Program-made: the position numbers and the translations under genes
The notes under the pieces: model-generated
What the model saw: the letters and a program-made list of their open reading frames with translations, nothing else
The model's database searches: none
Told to the model about the DNA's origin: nothing
Shown: in pieces, positions 56,582 to 63,969 of the stretch
Position numbering within the stretch: position 1 is the stretch's first letter
How the letters are laid out: each line of letters begins with the position of its first letter
From: an uncultured Christensenellaceae bacterium
Lineage (GTDB): Bacteria > Bacillota > Clostridia > Christensenellales > Christensenellaceae
DNA: 64,000 nucleotides
Direction: 5' to 3'
NCBI GenBank assembly: GCA_910588425.1
Contig: CAJUPM010000008.1
Location: 13,748-77,747 of the forward strand

Positions 56582-57407
56582 TCAAAAAGAGCCGCTGATC
56601 CCTGCTATTGGCGTCGTAACGGATATCCGCATGGATACGCCGGATGTGAAAACCTTCCGCGTCGTAACGCCCGAGGGCAAAAAAGCCTTTGATCATAAGC
56701 CGGGGCAGTGCGCGATGCTTTCCATCCCCGGGGTGGGAGAGGCGATGTTTTCCATCACCTCCTCGCCGACGAACACGGAATTCATGGAATTTTCCATCAA
56801 GAAATGCGGCTGTGTGACGGATTGGCTGCATTCTATGGAGGTCGGCCAGCAGATCACCATCCGCGGGCCGTATGGCAATGCATTCCCGGTGGATACCGAG
56901 TTTGCCGGCAAAGATATGCTGTTCATCGCAGGCGGCATCGGCCTTGCGCCGCTGCGCTCGGTCATCAACTATTGCCGCCACTACCGCGATCGCTACGGCA
57001 AGATCGACATCGTCTATGGCTCCCGCAGCATGCAGGATTTGGTAGACTATCAGGAGATCATCGAGGAGTGGAGCCAGGATGCGGGCGTGAATGTCTATCT
57101 GACCATCGACCGCGAACAGAGCGAGTGGAGCGGCCATGTGGGCTTTGTCCCAAACTATGTCAAAGAGCTGGGCTTTTCCACGGATAAAATCGCCGTGCTC
57201 TGCGGCCCGCCCATCATGATCAAGTTCACGCTTGCCGGGCTCCAGGAGCTGGGCTTCGATAAAACCCAGGTTTATACCACCATGGAGCTGCGCATGAAAT
57301 GCGGCATCGGAAAATGCGGGCGCTGCAATATCGGCGCCAAATACGTCTGCAAAGACGGCCCGGTTTTCCGCTGCGATCAGTTAGATGAGCTTCCGGATGA
57401 ATACTAA
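56574..57407 (+). CDS. FlxA-like FAD/NAD(P)-binding oxidoreductase subunit with 2Fe-2S tail
   Basis: 277 residues of the ferredoxin-NADP reductase/PyrK superfamily. An FAD-binding barrel (QCAMLSIPGVGEAMFSITSS) is followed by the NAD-binding motif LFIAGGIGLAPLRSVINYC and, at the C-terminus, the PyrK-type 2Fe-2S site KCGIGKCGRCNIG with a further Cys in VCKDGPVFRCD. In Flx-Hdr complexes this subunit oxidises NADH. GGAGGG precedes the ATG. The adjacent rex gene fits NADH as the electron donor. Confidence 0.88.
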   Translation: MTNQKEPLIPAIGVVTDIRMDTPDVKTFRVVTPEGKKAFDHKPGQCAMLSIPGVGEAMFSITSSPTNTEFMEFSIKKCGCVTDWLHSMEVGQQITIRGPYGNAFPVDTEFAGKDMLFIAGGIGLAPLRSVINYCRHYRDRYGKIDIVYGSRSMQDLVDYQEIIEEWSQDAGVNVYLTIDREQSEWSGHVGFVPNYVKELGFSTDKIAVLCGPPIMIKFTLAGLQELGFDKTQVYTTMELRMKCGIGKCGRCNIGAKYVCKDGPVFRCDQLDELPDEY

Positions 57408-57423
57408 AAGGAGAAATGAAACG

Positions 57424-58098
57424 ATGGAAAACATGGTAAATATCTATCTGTTTGGCAAGCAATACCGCGTTCCGGGCGATTTGACGATTATGCGCGCCAT
57501 GGAATATGCCGGCTATCAGCTGGTGCGCGGCTGCGGCTGCCGCAACGGCTTCTGCGGCGCCTGCGCGACGATCTACCGCATCAAAGGCGATAGGGAGCTC
57601 AAAACCTGCCTGGCCTGCCAGACCAAAGTCGAAGACAATATGTATATTGCGACGCTCCCCTTCTTCCCGCTGGTCAAGGAGGTTTACGATATCGAGAAAG
57701 TAAAGCCGACGGAGCAGATCATGATGCAGCTCTACCCCGAGATTTACGCCTGCGTGGGCTGCAACGCCTGCACCAAGAGCTGTACGCAGGATCTCAATGT
57801 CATGCAGTATATCGCCTATGCCCAGCGCGGCGAATTCGAGAAATGCGCCGAGGAATCTTTCGACTGCGTCATGTGCGGCGTGTGTTCCTCCCGCTGCCCG
57901 GCGGGCATCTCGCATCCGCAGGTCGCCATGCTGGCCCGGCGGCTCAATGGCAAATACCTGGCGCCCAAGACGGAGCACCTGGAAAACCGCGTCCAGGAGA
58001 TCAAAGACGGCACGTTTACCGAGCTCATCGAGGCGCTGATGGGCAAGCCGGTGGAAGAGCTCAAAGAGCTGTATAACAACAGAGAGATCGAGAAGTAG
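57424..58098 (+). CDS. fumarate reductase/succinate dehydrogenase iron-sulfur subunit-like protein, soluble type
   Basis: 224 residues. An N-terminal 2Fe-2S ferredoxin domain (CGCRNGFCGACATIYRI, later CLACQ) is followed by two CxxCxxCxxxC motifs, CVGCNACTKSCTQDLN and CVMCGVCSSRCPAGISHP. Typical FrdB has one 4Fe-4S and one 3Fe-4S motif plus a quinone site with its membrane anchors; here both motifs look like complete 4Fe-4S sites and there is no frdC/frdD-like anchor. It begins 16 bp after the FlxA-like gene and 13 bp before the flavoprotein gene. It should relay electrons to the FAD subunit. Confidence 0.85.
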   Translation: MENMVNIYLFGKQYRVPGDLTIMRAMEYAGYQLVRGCGCRNGFCGACATIYRIKGDRELKTCLACQTKVEDNMYIATLPFFPLVKEVYDIEKVKPTEQIMMQLYPEIYACVGCNACTKSCTQDLNVMQYIAYAQRGEFEKCAEESFDCVMCGVCSSRCPAGISHPQVAMLARRLNGKYLAPKTEHLENRVQEIKDGTFTELIEALMGKPVEELKELYNNREIEK

Positions 58099-58111
58099 GA
58101 GGGCGCAAGCG

Positions 58112-59707
58112 ATGTATGAAAAACAGTTTCAGGAGTCTTTAAAGGCGGTGGAAGCCGCAAGAGAGGCGAACATTGCCTATGAGCCCGCCCGGATGACGGC
58201 CCAGGAGAAGGAAGACCTGCTGGCCGCCTATCACCCGGATTATAAGAAAAGCGAGTTTACGACGCTGAAAATCGGCCCGAACAAGGGCGAGCAGGTGCCT
58301 CACGAGCTCTGCGAGATGCTCCAGGCGCATAGCCGCATTTCCGCGGCGGATGTGGATCTCTCGGATATCCGCTACGATGTGGATGTGCTCATCATCGGCG
58401 GCGGCGGCGCAGGCGCTTCGGCGGCCATCGAGGCGGATAACGCCGGCGCGAAAGCCATGATCGTCACCAAGCTGCGCATGGGCGATGCCAATACCATGAT
58501 GGCAGAGGGCGGCATCCAGGCGGCGGATAAGCCGAACGATTCCCCGGCCATTCACTTTGTGGATGCCTTTGGCGGCGGCCACTATGCCGCAAAGCGCGAG
58601 CTGCTGGCCAAGCTGGTCTGCGATGCGCCGGAGGCCATCCAGTGGCTGAACAATTTGGGCGTGGAGTTCGATAAAGCGCCGGACGGAGAGATGATCACCA
58701 CGCACGGCGGCGGCACCTCCAGAAAGCGTATGCACGCCGCAAAAGACTATTCCGGCGCGGAGATCATGCGCACACTGCGGGACGAAGTGCTGAACCGCGG
58801 CATCCCGGTGGTGGATTTCACCTCGGCCATCGAGCTGATTCTGGATGAAAACGGCAATGCCGCCGGAGCTGTGCTCATGAATATGGAAACAGGAGAGCTG
58901 ATGGTGGCCCGGGCAAAGACCGTCATCATCGCCACGGGCGGCGCTGGGCGTATGCACTACCAGGGCTTCCCGACTTCCAACCACTACGGCGCCACGGCAG
59001 ACGGCCTGGTGCTGGGCTACCGCGCAGGGGCCAAGCTGCTCTATGCGGATACCCTCCAGTACCACCCGACGGGCGCTGCCTTCCCGCAGCAGATCTTCGG
59101 CGCGCTGGTAACTGAAAAAGTGCGCTCGCTGGGCGCCAAGCTGATCAACCGGGAGGGAAAAGTGTTCATGCATCCGCTGGAGACCAGAGACGTCGCCGCG
59201 GCCTCCATCATCCGGGAGTGCTCGGATCGCCAGGAAGGCGTGGATACGGGCAGCGGCCAGGCAGTCTGGCTGGATACGCCCATGATCGAGGCGATTGGCG
59301 GGGAGGGAACCATCGAAGCCCGCATCCCGGCCATGATGCGAATGTTCGCCAAATACGGCATCGATATCCGCAAAGAGCCCATTCTCGTCTACCCGACGCT
59401 GCACTACCAGAACGGCGGCTTGGATATTGATGTCAGCGGTATGACGACGAACGTCGAGAACCTGTTCGTAGCCGGCGAAGCGGTGGGAGGCATCCATGGC
59501 AGAAACCGCCTGATGGGCAACTCCCTGTTAGATATCATCGTCTTTGGGCGCAACGCCGGGACGAATGCTGCGGCCAAGGCTAGGGAAGTGAGCGTGGGCA
59601 AGCTGACGCTGGATCACATCACAAAGTTCGACGCAGAGCGCGAGGCCGCCGGCGTCGAGACGGATGCCGTCTCGCCCAAACTCCTGCCCGATTACCGCAG
59701 AAAATAA
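58112..59707 (+). CDS. fumarate reductase flavoprotein subunit-like protein (non-covalent FAD type)
   Basis: 531 residues. An 85-residue N-terminal extension precedes the FAD motif VLIIGGGGAGASAAIEA. The fumarate-site residues of FrdA are all present: His in LQYHPTG, Thr-Glu in LVTEKVR, Arg in ETRDVAAASIIREC, His in VYPTLHYQNGG and Arg in GIHGRNRLMGNSLL. The histidine that carries covalent FAD in FrdA/SdhA (SHT motif) is replaced: the segment reads GDANTMMAEGG. Non-covalent FAD favours fumarate reduction over succinate oxidation in known enzymes, so I infer a soluble fumarate reductase. AGGAGG precedes the ATG. Another dicarboxylate-like substrate is possible. Confidence 0.85.
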   Translation: MYEKQFQESLKAVEAAREANIAYEPARMTAQEKEDLLAAYHPDYKKSEFTTLKIGPNKGEQVPHELCEMLQAHSRISAADVDLSDIRYDVDVLIIGGGGAGASAAIEADNAGAKAMIVTKLRMGDANTMMAEGGIQAADKPNDSPAIHFVDAFGGGHYAAKRELLAKLVCDAPEAIQWLNNLGVEFDKAPDGEMITTHGGGTSRKRMHAAKDYSGAEIMRTLRDEVLNRGIPVVDFTSAIELILDENGNAAGAVLMNMETGELMVARAKTVIIATGGAGRMHYQGFPTSNHYGATADGLVLGYRAGAKLLYADTLQYHPTGAAFPQQIFGALVTEKVRSLGAKLINREGKVFMHPLETRDVAAASIIRECSDRQEGVDTGSGQAVWLDTPMIEAIGGEGTIEARIPAMMRMFAKYGIDIRKEPILVYPTLHYQNGGLDIDVSGMTTNVENLFVAGEAVGGIHGRNRLMGNSLLDIIVFGRNAGTNAAAKAREVSVGKLTLDHITKFDAEREAAGVETDAVSPKLLPDYRRK

Positions 59708-59726
59708 ATAGAAAGTTGGTAGTATT

Positions 59727-60047
59727 ATGATTACAGATCTGCTCGAAGCATTGACGATCTTCTGCTTTGGCCTTTCCTGGCCAATCTCCATCCGCAAGTC
59801 CATCATCTCCCGCACGGCCAAGGGCAAAAGCCTGTTCTTCGAGGTGTTTTTGCTCATCGGCTATGCCTGCGGCATCATCCGCAAGATCATCCAGGTCTCG
59901 GAGGGGAGCTCGGGCTTCCTCTTCTATCTCAGCTTCTTCTTCTATGTGCTGAACTTCATCGAGATCTCCATCGATGTCGCCCTGTATTTCAGAAATAAAA
60001 AGCTGGATGAGGCGGCAGAGCTGGCCGCGGCGGCAAATCAGGCATAG
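59727..60047 (+). CDS. small three-helix membrane protein with PQ-loop-like N-terminus
   Basis: 106 residues. Hydrophobic segments are at about residues 4-22, 38-58 and 64-90, followed by a basic and alanine-rich tail. GLSWPISIRKSIISRTAKGK in the first third resembles the PQ-loop/SemiSWEET pattern (Trp-Pro-x-x-x-Lys ... Thr-x-x-Gly-x-Ser), with Pro-Ile instead of Pro-Gln. It starts 19 bp after the flavoprotein gene, with a weak ribosome site. It could be a transporter for a substrate of the cluster or a membrane tether for the complex; neither is shown. Confidence 0.65.
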   Translation: MITDLLEALTIFCFGLSWPISIRKSIISRTAKGKSLFFEVFLLIGYACGIIRKIIQVSEGSSGFLFYLSFFFYVLNFIEISIDVALYFRNKKLDEAAELAAAANQA

Positions 60048-60087
60048 GAAAAAGCAGAGCTTTTGATTCTGCCAGGAGGAGGCGTTT

Positions 60088-60708
60088 ATGAAACGAGCTG
60101 AAGTATCGCGCGCGACGCTGGGGCGCATTCCCAGTTATCTGGAGTATTTAAAGAATATCAATCGCCATACTGGGAACATTTCAGCGACGACTCTTGCCAA
60201 GGAACTGGGCCTGGGGGAAGTGCAGGTGCGCAAGGATTTGGGCGCTGTCAGCGGAGCGGGCAGGCCCAAAACCGGCTACCCGGTGGAGCAGCTCATCGAA
60301 GAGCTGGAGGCATTTTTGGGATGCGGCAAAAAACGCGATAATGTCGTCATTGTCGGCGCGGGAAAGCTGGGCCGGGCCCTGCTGGACTACAGCGGCTTTG
60401 CGGATTACGGGCTGGAAATCGCGGCGGCCTTTGATGTTGCCGTGGAGGAGAAGCTTTGGAGCAATTCGGGCAAACCCATCTACCCTATGGAGCGCTTCGA
60501 CGATTTCTGCAAAGAGCATCCCGTGAAAATCGGCATCATCACCGTGCCCGCGGCGCAGGCGCAGCAGGTTTGCGACAGGCTCGTGCAGAACGGGATTCAG
60601 GCTGTCTGGTGCTTTGCGCCTTGCGCGCTCTGCGTCCCGCCGGAAATCCCAGTCCAGTATGAGAATATGGCGCTCTCGCTGGCCTATCTGAATAAGAAAA
60701 TCGATTGA
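60088..60708 (+). CDS. rex: redox-sensing transcriptional repressor Rex
   Basis: 206 residues. The winged-helix N-terminus (ATLGRIPSYLEYLKNI, ATTLAKELGLGEVQVRKDLG, GRPKTGYPVEQL) and the Rossmann NAD-binding domain (VVIVGAGKLGRALLDY) are classic Rex. Rex represses fermentation and NADH-consuming genes when NADH is low and is released by NADH. It lies 40 bp after the last gene of the fumarase-Hdr-Flx-Frd cluster, with GGAGGAGG upstream, and probably belongs to the same transcript. I found no canonical Rex site in the window upstream of fumC. Confidence 0.95.
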   Translation: MKRAEVSRATLGRIPSYLEYLKNINRHTGNISATTLAKELGLGEVQVRKDLGAVSGAGRPKTGYPVEQLIEELEAFLGCGKKRDNVVIVGAGKLGRALLDYSGFADYGLEIAAAFDVAVEEKLWSNSGKPIYPMERFDDFCKEHPVKIGIITVPAAQAQQVCDRLVQNGIQAVWCFAPCALCVPPEIPVQYENMALSLAYLNKKID

Positions 60709-60852
60709 TCTCGCCTGAAAGCCTGCCTTCGGTGCCAAACCGGGCAGGCCAGGAAATTCTTTATGGCAGCATTGGCAAACCGCCGGTGCTGTCATTTATT
60801 TTCTGCAAGGATGAGATGCAAACCGCCAGCTTATATTGTTTTAACAAAAACC
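60709..60852. other. intergenic region between rex and tetR
   Basis: GCCTGCC (60721-60727) and GGCAGGC (60743-60749) can form a hairpin after rex, without a T-run. A TTGTTTTAACAA element near 60837 is only partly symmetrical. Nothing else is recognised. Confidence 0.3.
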
Positions 60853-60881
60853 TTGATTCTTTGAACAATGTTCAATAAAAT
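60853..60881 (+). promoter_or_regulatory. promoter of the tetR-oxidoreductase operon
   Basis: TTGATT (60853-60858), a 17-bp spacer and TAAAAT (60876-60881). The spacer holds the first operator. Confidence 0.65.
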
Positions 60882-60900
60882 TGAATTGAACATTGTTCAA
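60861..60900. promoter_or_regulatory. tandem TetR operators
   Basis: Two 15-bp palindromes, TTGAACAATGTTCAA (60861-60875) and TTGAACATTGTTCAA (60886-60900), differ only in the central base and are centred 25 bp apart. The first fills the -35/-10 spacer and the second covers the likely transcription start, immediately before the ribosome site. Confidence 0.8.
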
Positions 60901-60911
60901 AGGAGGCAGAC

Positions 60912-61490
60912 ATGGAGCATAAGGAAGCGATGATACAGGCGGCGATTGCGCTCATGGAAGAGGGAGAAAAGCGCCCGGATGAGATCACCGTCCGGGAAAT
61001 CTGCAAACGGGCGGGCGTCGGGCTGGGACTGGTAAACTATTATTTTGGCAGCAAGGAGAACCTGGTGGGGCTGTGCGTAGAACGCAAGATCAACGCGGTG
61101 ATTGGGCAGTTTCGAAAAATGCAGGAAGAGACGGACGCCCTTGCGCCTCTGGAAAAGCTGGATTTGCTTGGCAGCATGACGCTGAATTTTCTGTTCGGGC
61201 ATGGCAGTGTCTCGAAAATTTCTGTTCTTGCCGATATGCAAAGCCCGAGGGCCGGCGACAATACCCACCGAACCTATCAGGCATATCTGCCTCTGGTTGC
61301 GGCCTGCCGCCCGGATTGGGAGGAAGAGACTGTGAGGCGCAAGACCTTTTGCCTGATCACGATCATGCAGCAAGCGTTTTTGCGGCAGGAAGTCGTATCC
61401 CAGATGCTGGGCATCGATCTTGGCACAGAAGCGGGCCGCCGGGCATTTCACACGCAGATACTGCACGATATTTTGGAGGTATCGCAATGA
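60912..61490 (+). CDS. TetR-family transcriptional regulator
   Basis: 192 residues; AAAGGAGG directly after the second operator. The N-terminal helix-turn-helix (DEITVREICKRAGVGLGLVN followed by YYFGSKENLVGLC) is standard TetR. The C-terminal ligand domain is poorly conserved. The twin palindromes over its promoter indicate autorepression. Its ATG-TGA overlap with the following flavodoxin-fold oxidoreductase suggests that the enzyme is the regulated output, perhaps induced by an electrophile or quinone; that is inference. Confidence 0.92.
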   Translation: MEHKEAMIQAAIALMEEGEKRPDEITVREICKRAGVGLGLVNYYFGSKENLVGLCVERKINAVIGQFRKMQEETDALAPLEKLDLLGSMTLNFLFGHGSVSKISVLADMQSPRAGDNTHRTYQAYLPLVAACRPDWEEETVRRKTFCLITIMQQAFLRQEVVSQMLGIDLGTEAGRRAFHTQILHDILEVSQ

Positions 61491-62209
61491 AGATTGCAGT
61501 GATAAACGGGACGGAAAAACGCGGAGCAACCCATCGGCTGAAGGAGATTTTCCTGGCGGAATTCCGGGAACAGGCGGAAATTGCGGAATTTTATCTCCCA
61601 AAAGATTGCCCGGGTTTCTGCACTGGCTGCATCAGCTGTATCCTAAAAGGGGAGAGCGCCTGCAAAGATGCGGAAAAAATCGGCGCCATAGAACGCGCGC
61701 TTTTGCAAGCGGATTTGATTGTCATGGCTTCTCCGGCCTATGTTTTTCATGCCACCGGCGCAATGAAAGCACTGCTCGATCATTTTGCCTACCGCTGGAT
61801 GCCCCATCGCCCCGCCCCGGAGATGTTTGGCAAACGCGCGGTTATCCTGACGCAGTGTCTGGGCGCCGGGGCGAAATCTGCCGCAAAGGATATCAAACAC
61901 AGCCTGTCCTGGTGGGGAATTTCCAAAATTGGTGTGTTCGCAGGCGCCCTGATGAGCGATATTGCCTGGGATAAGCTGCCGGTTCGCAGGCAGGCAAAAC
62001 TGACGCGGAAAGTTCAGGCGCTTTCCAGAAAATTTGCGCGCATGGATTACAGCAGGCCAGCGCGCGCAAATCTCATGGTGAAGATAAAATTCCTGTTTTG
62101 CCGCGCTATGCAGAAATCGCTGTATCAGGCGGATCCAGAGTACACGGATGCCAAATACTGGGCACAGCAGGGCTGGCTTGGCCGCTCCAGACCTTGGAAG
62201 CGCGCGTGA
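61487..62209 (+). CDS. flavodoxin-fold NAD(P)H-dependent oxidoreductase
   Basis: 240 residues from ATG 61487, overlapping the tetR stop (ATGA), with TTGGAGG upstream. MKIAVINGTEKRGATHRLKE is the FMN-binding start of the NADPH-dependent FMN reductase family; CTGCISCILKGESACKDAEK is a cysteine cluster found in the iron-sulfur flavoprotein and related groups, and VMASPAYVFHATGAMKALLD completes the flavin site. The cysteines (CxxCxxC then C) could bind a 4Fe-4S cluster as in Isf proteins. The C-terminal 60 residues are basic. Substrate unknown. Confidence 0.85.
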   Translation: MKIAVINGTEKRGATHRLKEIFLAEFREQAEIAEFYLPKDCPGFCTGCISCILKGESACKDAEKIGAIERALLQADLIVMASPAYVFHATGAMKALLDHFAYRWMPHRPAPEMFGKRAVILTQCLGAGAKSAAKDIKHSLSWWGISKIGVFAGALMSDIAWDKLPVRRQAKLTRKVQALSRKFARMDYSRPARANLMVKIKFLFCRAMQKSLYQADPEYTDAKYWAQQGWLGRSRPWKRA

Positions 62210-62270
62210 GATGGGAAGCGATGCGGCCAGCCCGCAGATTCGGCCGCCCGGCAGGGATTTCCCAGAGGTG

Positions 62271-62299
62271 TTGCATTCTTGCGCAAAACAGGGTATAAT
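62271..62299 (+). promoter_or_regulatory. promoter of the SRP RNA gene
   Basis: TTGCAT (62271-62276), a 17-bp spacer and TATAAT (62294-62299); the predicted start 7 bp later coincides with the RNA 5' end. Confidence 0.85.
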
Positions 62300-62306
62300 A
62301 AAAAAA

Positions 62307-62571
62307 CCGCACTAGGTGGGGAGTTAGCGGTGCCCTGAACTTGCAATCCGCTCTAGCAAGACCGAATCCCCGCCCCAGGCTTCTTTTTTCAGTGTATGGC
62401 GCTGGCAAGCGGCGTTGAGAAATGGGCCCTGTGCAACATAGCGCTATGAACCCTGTCAGGTCCTGACGGAAGCAGCAGTAAGTAGATAGCTATGTGTGCC
62501 GCAGAGCAGTCTGTTTTGAGCTGGCTGCCAGAATTCCTGCTGGGAGAAGCTGTCGAAGGTGGGTGTGCGGC
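62307..62571 (+). ncRNA. ffs: signal recognition particle RNA, large (Bacillus/Clostridium) type
   Basis: About 265 nt. The domain IV core is unmistakable: GTCAGGTCCTGACGGAAGCA lies at about 62455-62474, flanked by the helix 8 strands. The ends pair (CCGCAC at 62307 with GTGCGG at 62565), closing the long helix 5, and the 5' part can form the Alu-type domain found in Firmicute scRNA. The RNA scaffolds Ffh for co-translational targeting. A near-consensus promoter precedes it. The exact 3' end before CTTTTT is inferred. Confidence 0.93.
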
Positions 62572-62585
62572 TTTTTCGCAAAACT

Positions 62586-62610
62586 CAGCGCCGGTTTCGG
62601 CGCTGTTTTT
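62586..62610 (+). terminator. terminator of the SRP RNA gene
   Basis: CAGCGCCG (62586-62593) pairs with CGGCGCTG (62598-62605) around a 4-nt loop, followed by T5. Confidence 0.85.
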
Positions 62611-62630
62611 GGTATAGAAAGGAAGAAAAG

Positions 62631-63224
62631 ATGCAGGATCTGACCAAAATGAGCAACGAACAGCTGTGGGCGCTGTTTCCCATTCTGTTGGAGCCGCATA
62701 ACCCCGCGTGGAAAGAATGGTATGAGCAGGAAGCGGAGCAGATTCGCCGGGCTGTAGGCGGTGGGAATGTGCTGCGGCTAAGCCACGTCGGCAGCACGTC
62801 TGTGCCCGGCCTGCTGGCCAAGCCGACGGTGGATATTCTGCTGGAGATATCCGAAGAAACCGCCCTGGAAGAGATGCTGGCCGGGCTGGAGCACGCCGGA
62901 TATCTCTATGCGCCCCAGCCGCAAAAGCCCGCGCCGCATATGATGCTGATGAAGGGGTATACCTTGCAGGGCTTTACGCCAAAGGTGTTTCACCTGCATG
63001 TGCGCTATCTGGCAGACCAGGACGAGCTCTATTTTAGGGATTACCTCCGGGCGCACCCGGAGACGGCCGCAGAATACGCCGCTCTCAAGCAGCGGCTTGG
63101 CCAGCGCTTCCGGCACGACCGCGACGCCTATACCGACGCCAAGGGAGCGTTTGTCGCGGAAATCACCCAGCTGGCCAGAGCGGCTTTCCCCGGCAGGTAT
63201 CTGCCCGAAACGGCGCGGCGCTGA
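62631..63224 (+). CDS. GrpB / UPF0157 family protein (nucleotidyltransferase fold)
   Basis: 197 residues from ATG 62631 (AAAGGAAGA upstream); the frame extends into the SRP RNA and is not used there. LSHVGSTSVPGLLAKPTVDI is the defining GrpB motif, containing the GSTxVPGLxAKPxxDI nucleotidyltransferase-like core, and HLHVRYLADQDELYFRDYLR is the conserved second block. The family has no settled function; some members are annotated as dephospho-CoA kinase-associated. It lies 13 bp before the methyltransferase gene. Confidence 0.87.
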   Translation: MQDLTKMSNEQLWALFPILLEPHNPAWKEWYEQEAEQIRRAVGGGNVLRLSHVGSTSVPGLLAKPTVDILLEISEETALEEMLAGLEHAGYLYAPQPQKPAPHMMLMKGYTLQGFTPKVFHLHVRYLADQDELYFRDYLRAHPETAAEYAALKQRLGQRFRHDRDAYTDAKGAFVAEITQLARAAFPGRYLPETARR

Positions 63225-63237
63225 AGAGGAAGAGAAC

Positions 63238-63969
63238 ATGAAAGAAAATAGATACGACGACCAGGTGTTTTTTGAGAAATATGCCCAGATGGCGCGGTCG
63301 AAGGATGGCCTGAAAGGGGCGGGTGAGTGGCACGAACTGCAAAAGCTGTTGCCGGATTTTGAGGGCAAGCGCGTGCTGGATTTGGGCTGCGGCTATGGCT
63401 GGCACTGCAAATATGCGGCAGAGCATGGAGCGGCCAGCGTGCTGGGCGTGGATCTTTCGCATAAAATGCTGAAAACGGCCAAAGCGAGAAACGCAGATCA
63501 GGCCATCGTGTATCAGCAGGGGGCAATCGAGGATTTGGAGTTTCCCGTCGGCAGTTTTGATGTGGTTCTAAGCTCGCTGGCATTCCATTATATCCGGGAT
63601 TTCGAGCTGCTGGCCGCAAACATCGCAGGCTGGCTGGAGCAGGGAGGAAGCTTTGTCTTTTCTGTAGAGCACCCGGTTTTTACCGCTTACGGCACGCAGG
63701 ATTGGTATTATGGCAAAAATGGGGAAATCCTCCATTTTCCCGTGGATAACTATTACTACGAGGGGGAGCGGGAGGCTGTCTTTTTGGGCGAGAAGGTAGT
63801 CAAATACCATAGGACGCTGACGACCTACCTCAACGCACTGCTGCAAAATGGATTTGAGATTTGCCGCGTTGTGGAGCCCCAGCCGCCGGAGGAGATGATG
63901 CACCTGGAGGGCATGAAGGATGAAATGCGCCGCCCGATGATGCTGCTGATTGCGGCAAGAAAAAAGTAG
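63238..63969 (+). CDS. class I SAM-dependent methyltransferase
   Basis: 243 residues from ATG 63238 (AGAGGAAGAG upstream). Motif I is RVLDLGCGYGWHCKYAAEHG, followed by LGVDLSHKMLKTAK (motif post I) and FDVVLSSLAFHYI (motif II/III), as in the UbiE/Methyltransf_11 group. The C-terminal half has LTTYLNALLQNGFEICRVVE, a substrate-capping region. Small-molecule substrate unknown. Only 31 bp of window remain after the stop, beginning what looks like a hairpin. Confidence 0.88.
   Translation: MKENRYDDQVFFEKYAQMARSKDGLKGAGEWHELQKLLPDFEGKRVLDLGCGYGWHCKYAAEHGAASVLGVDLSHKMLKTAKARNADQAIVYQQGAIEDLEFPVGSFDVVLSSLAFHYIRDFELLAANIAGWLEQGGSFVFSVEHPVFTAYGTQDWYYGKNGEILHFPVDNYYYEGEREAVFLGEKVVKYHRTLTTYLNALLQNGFEICRVVEPQPPEEMMHLEGMKDEMRRPMMLLIAARKK

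Noticed and set aside
60830..60850. TTGTTTTAACAA as a Rex operator after the rex gene
   Set aside because: The arms are too short and have the wrong spacing for the known site; the neighbouring palindromes fit TetR instead.
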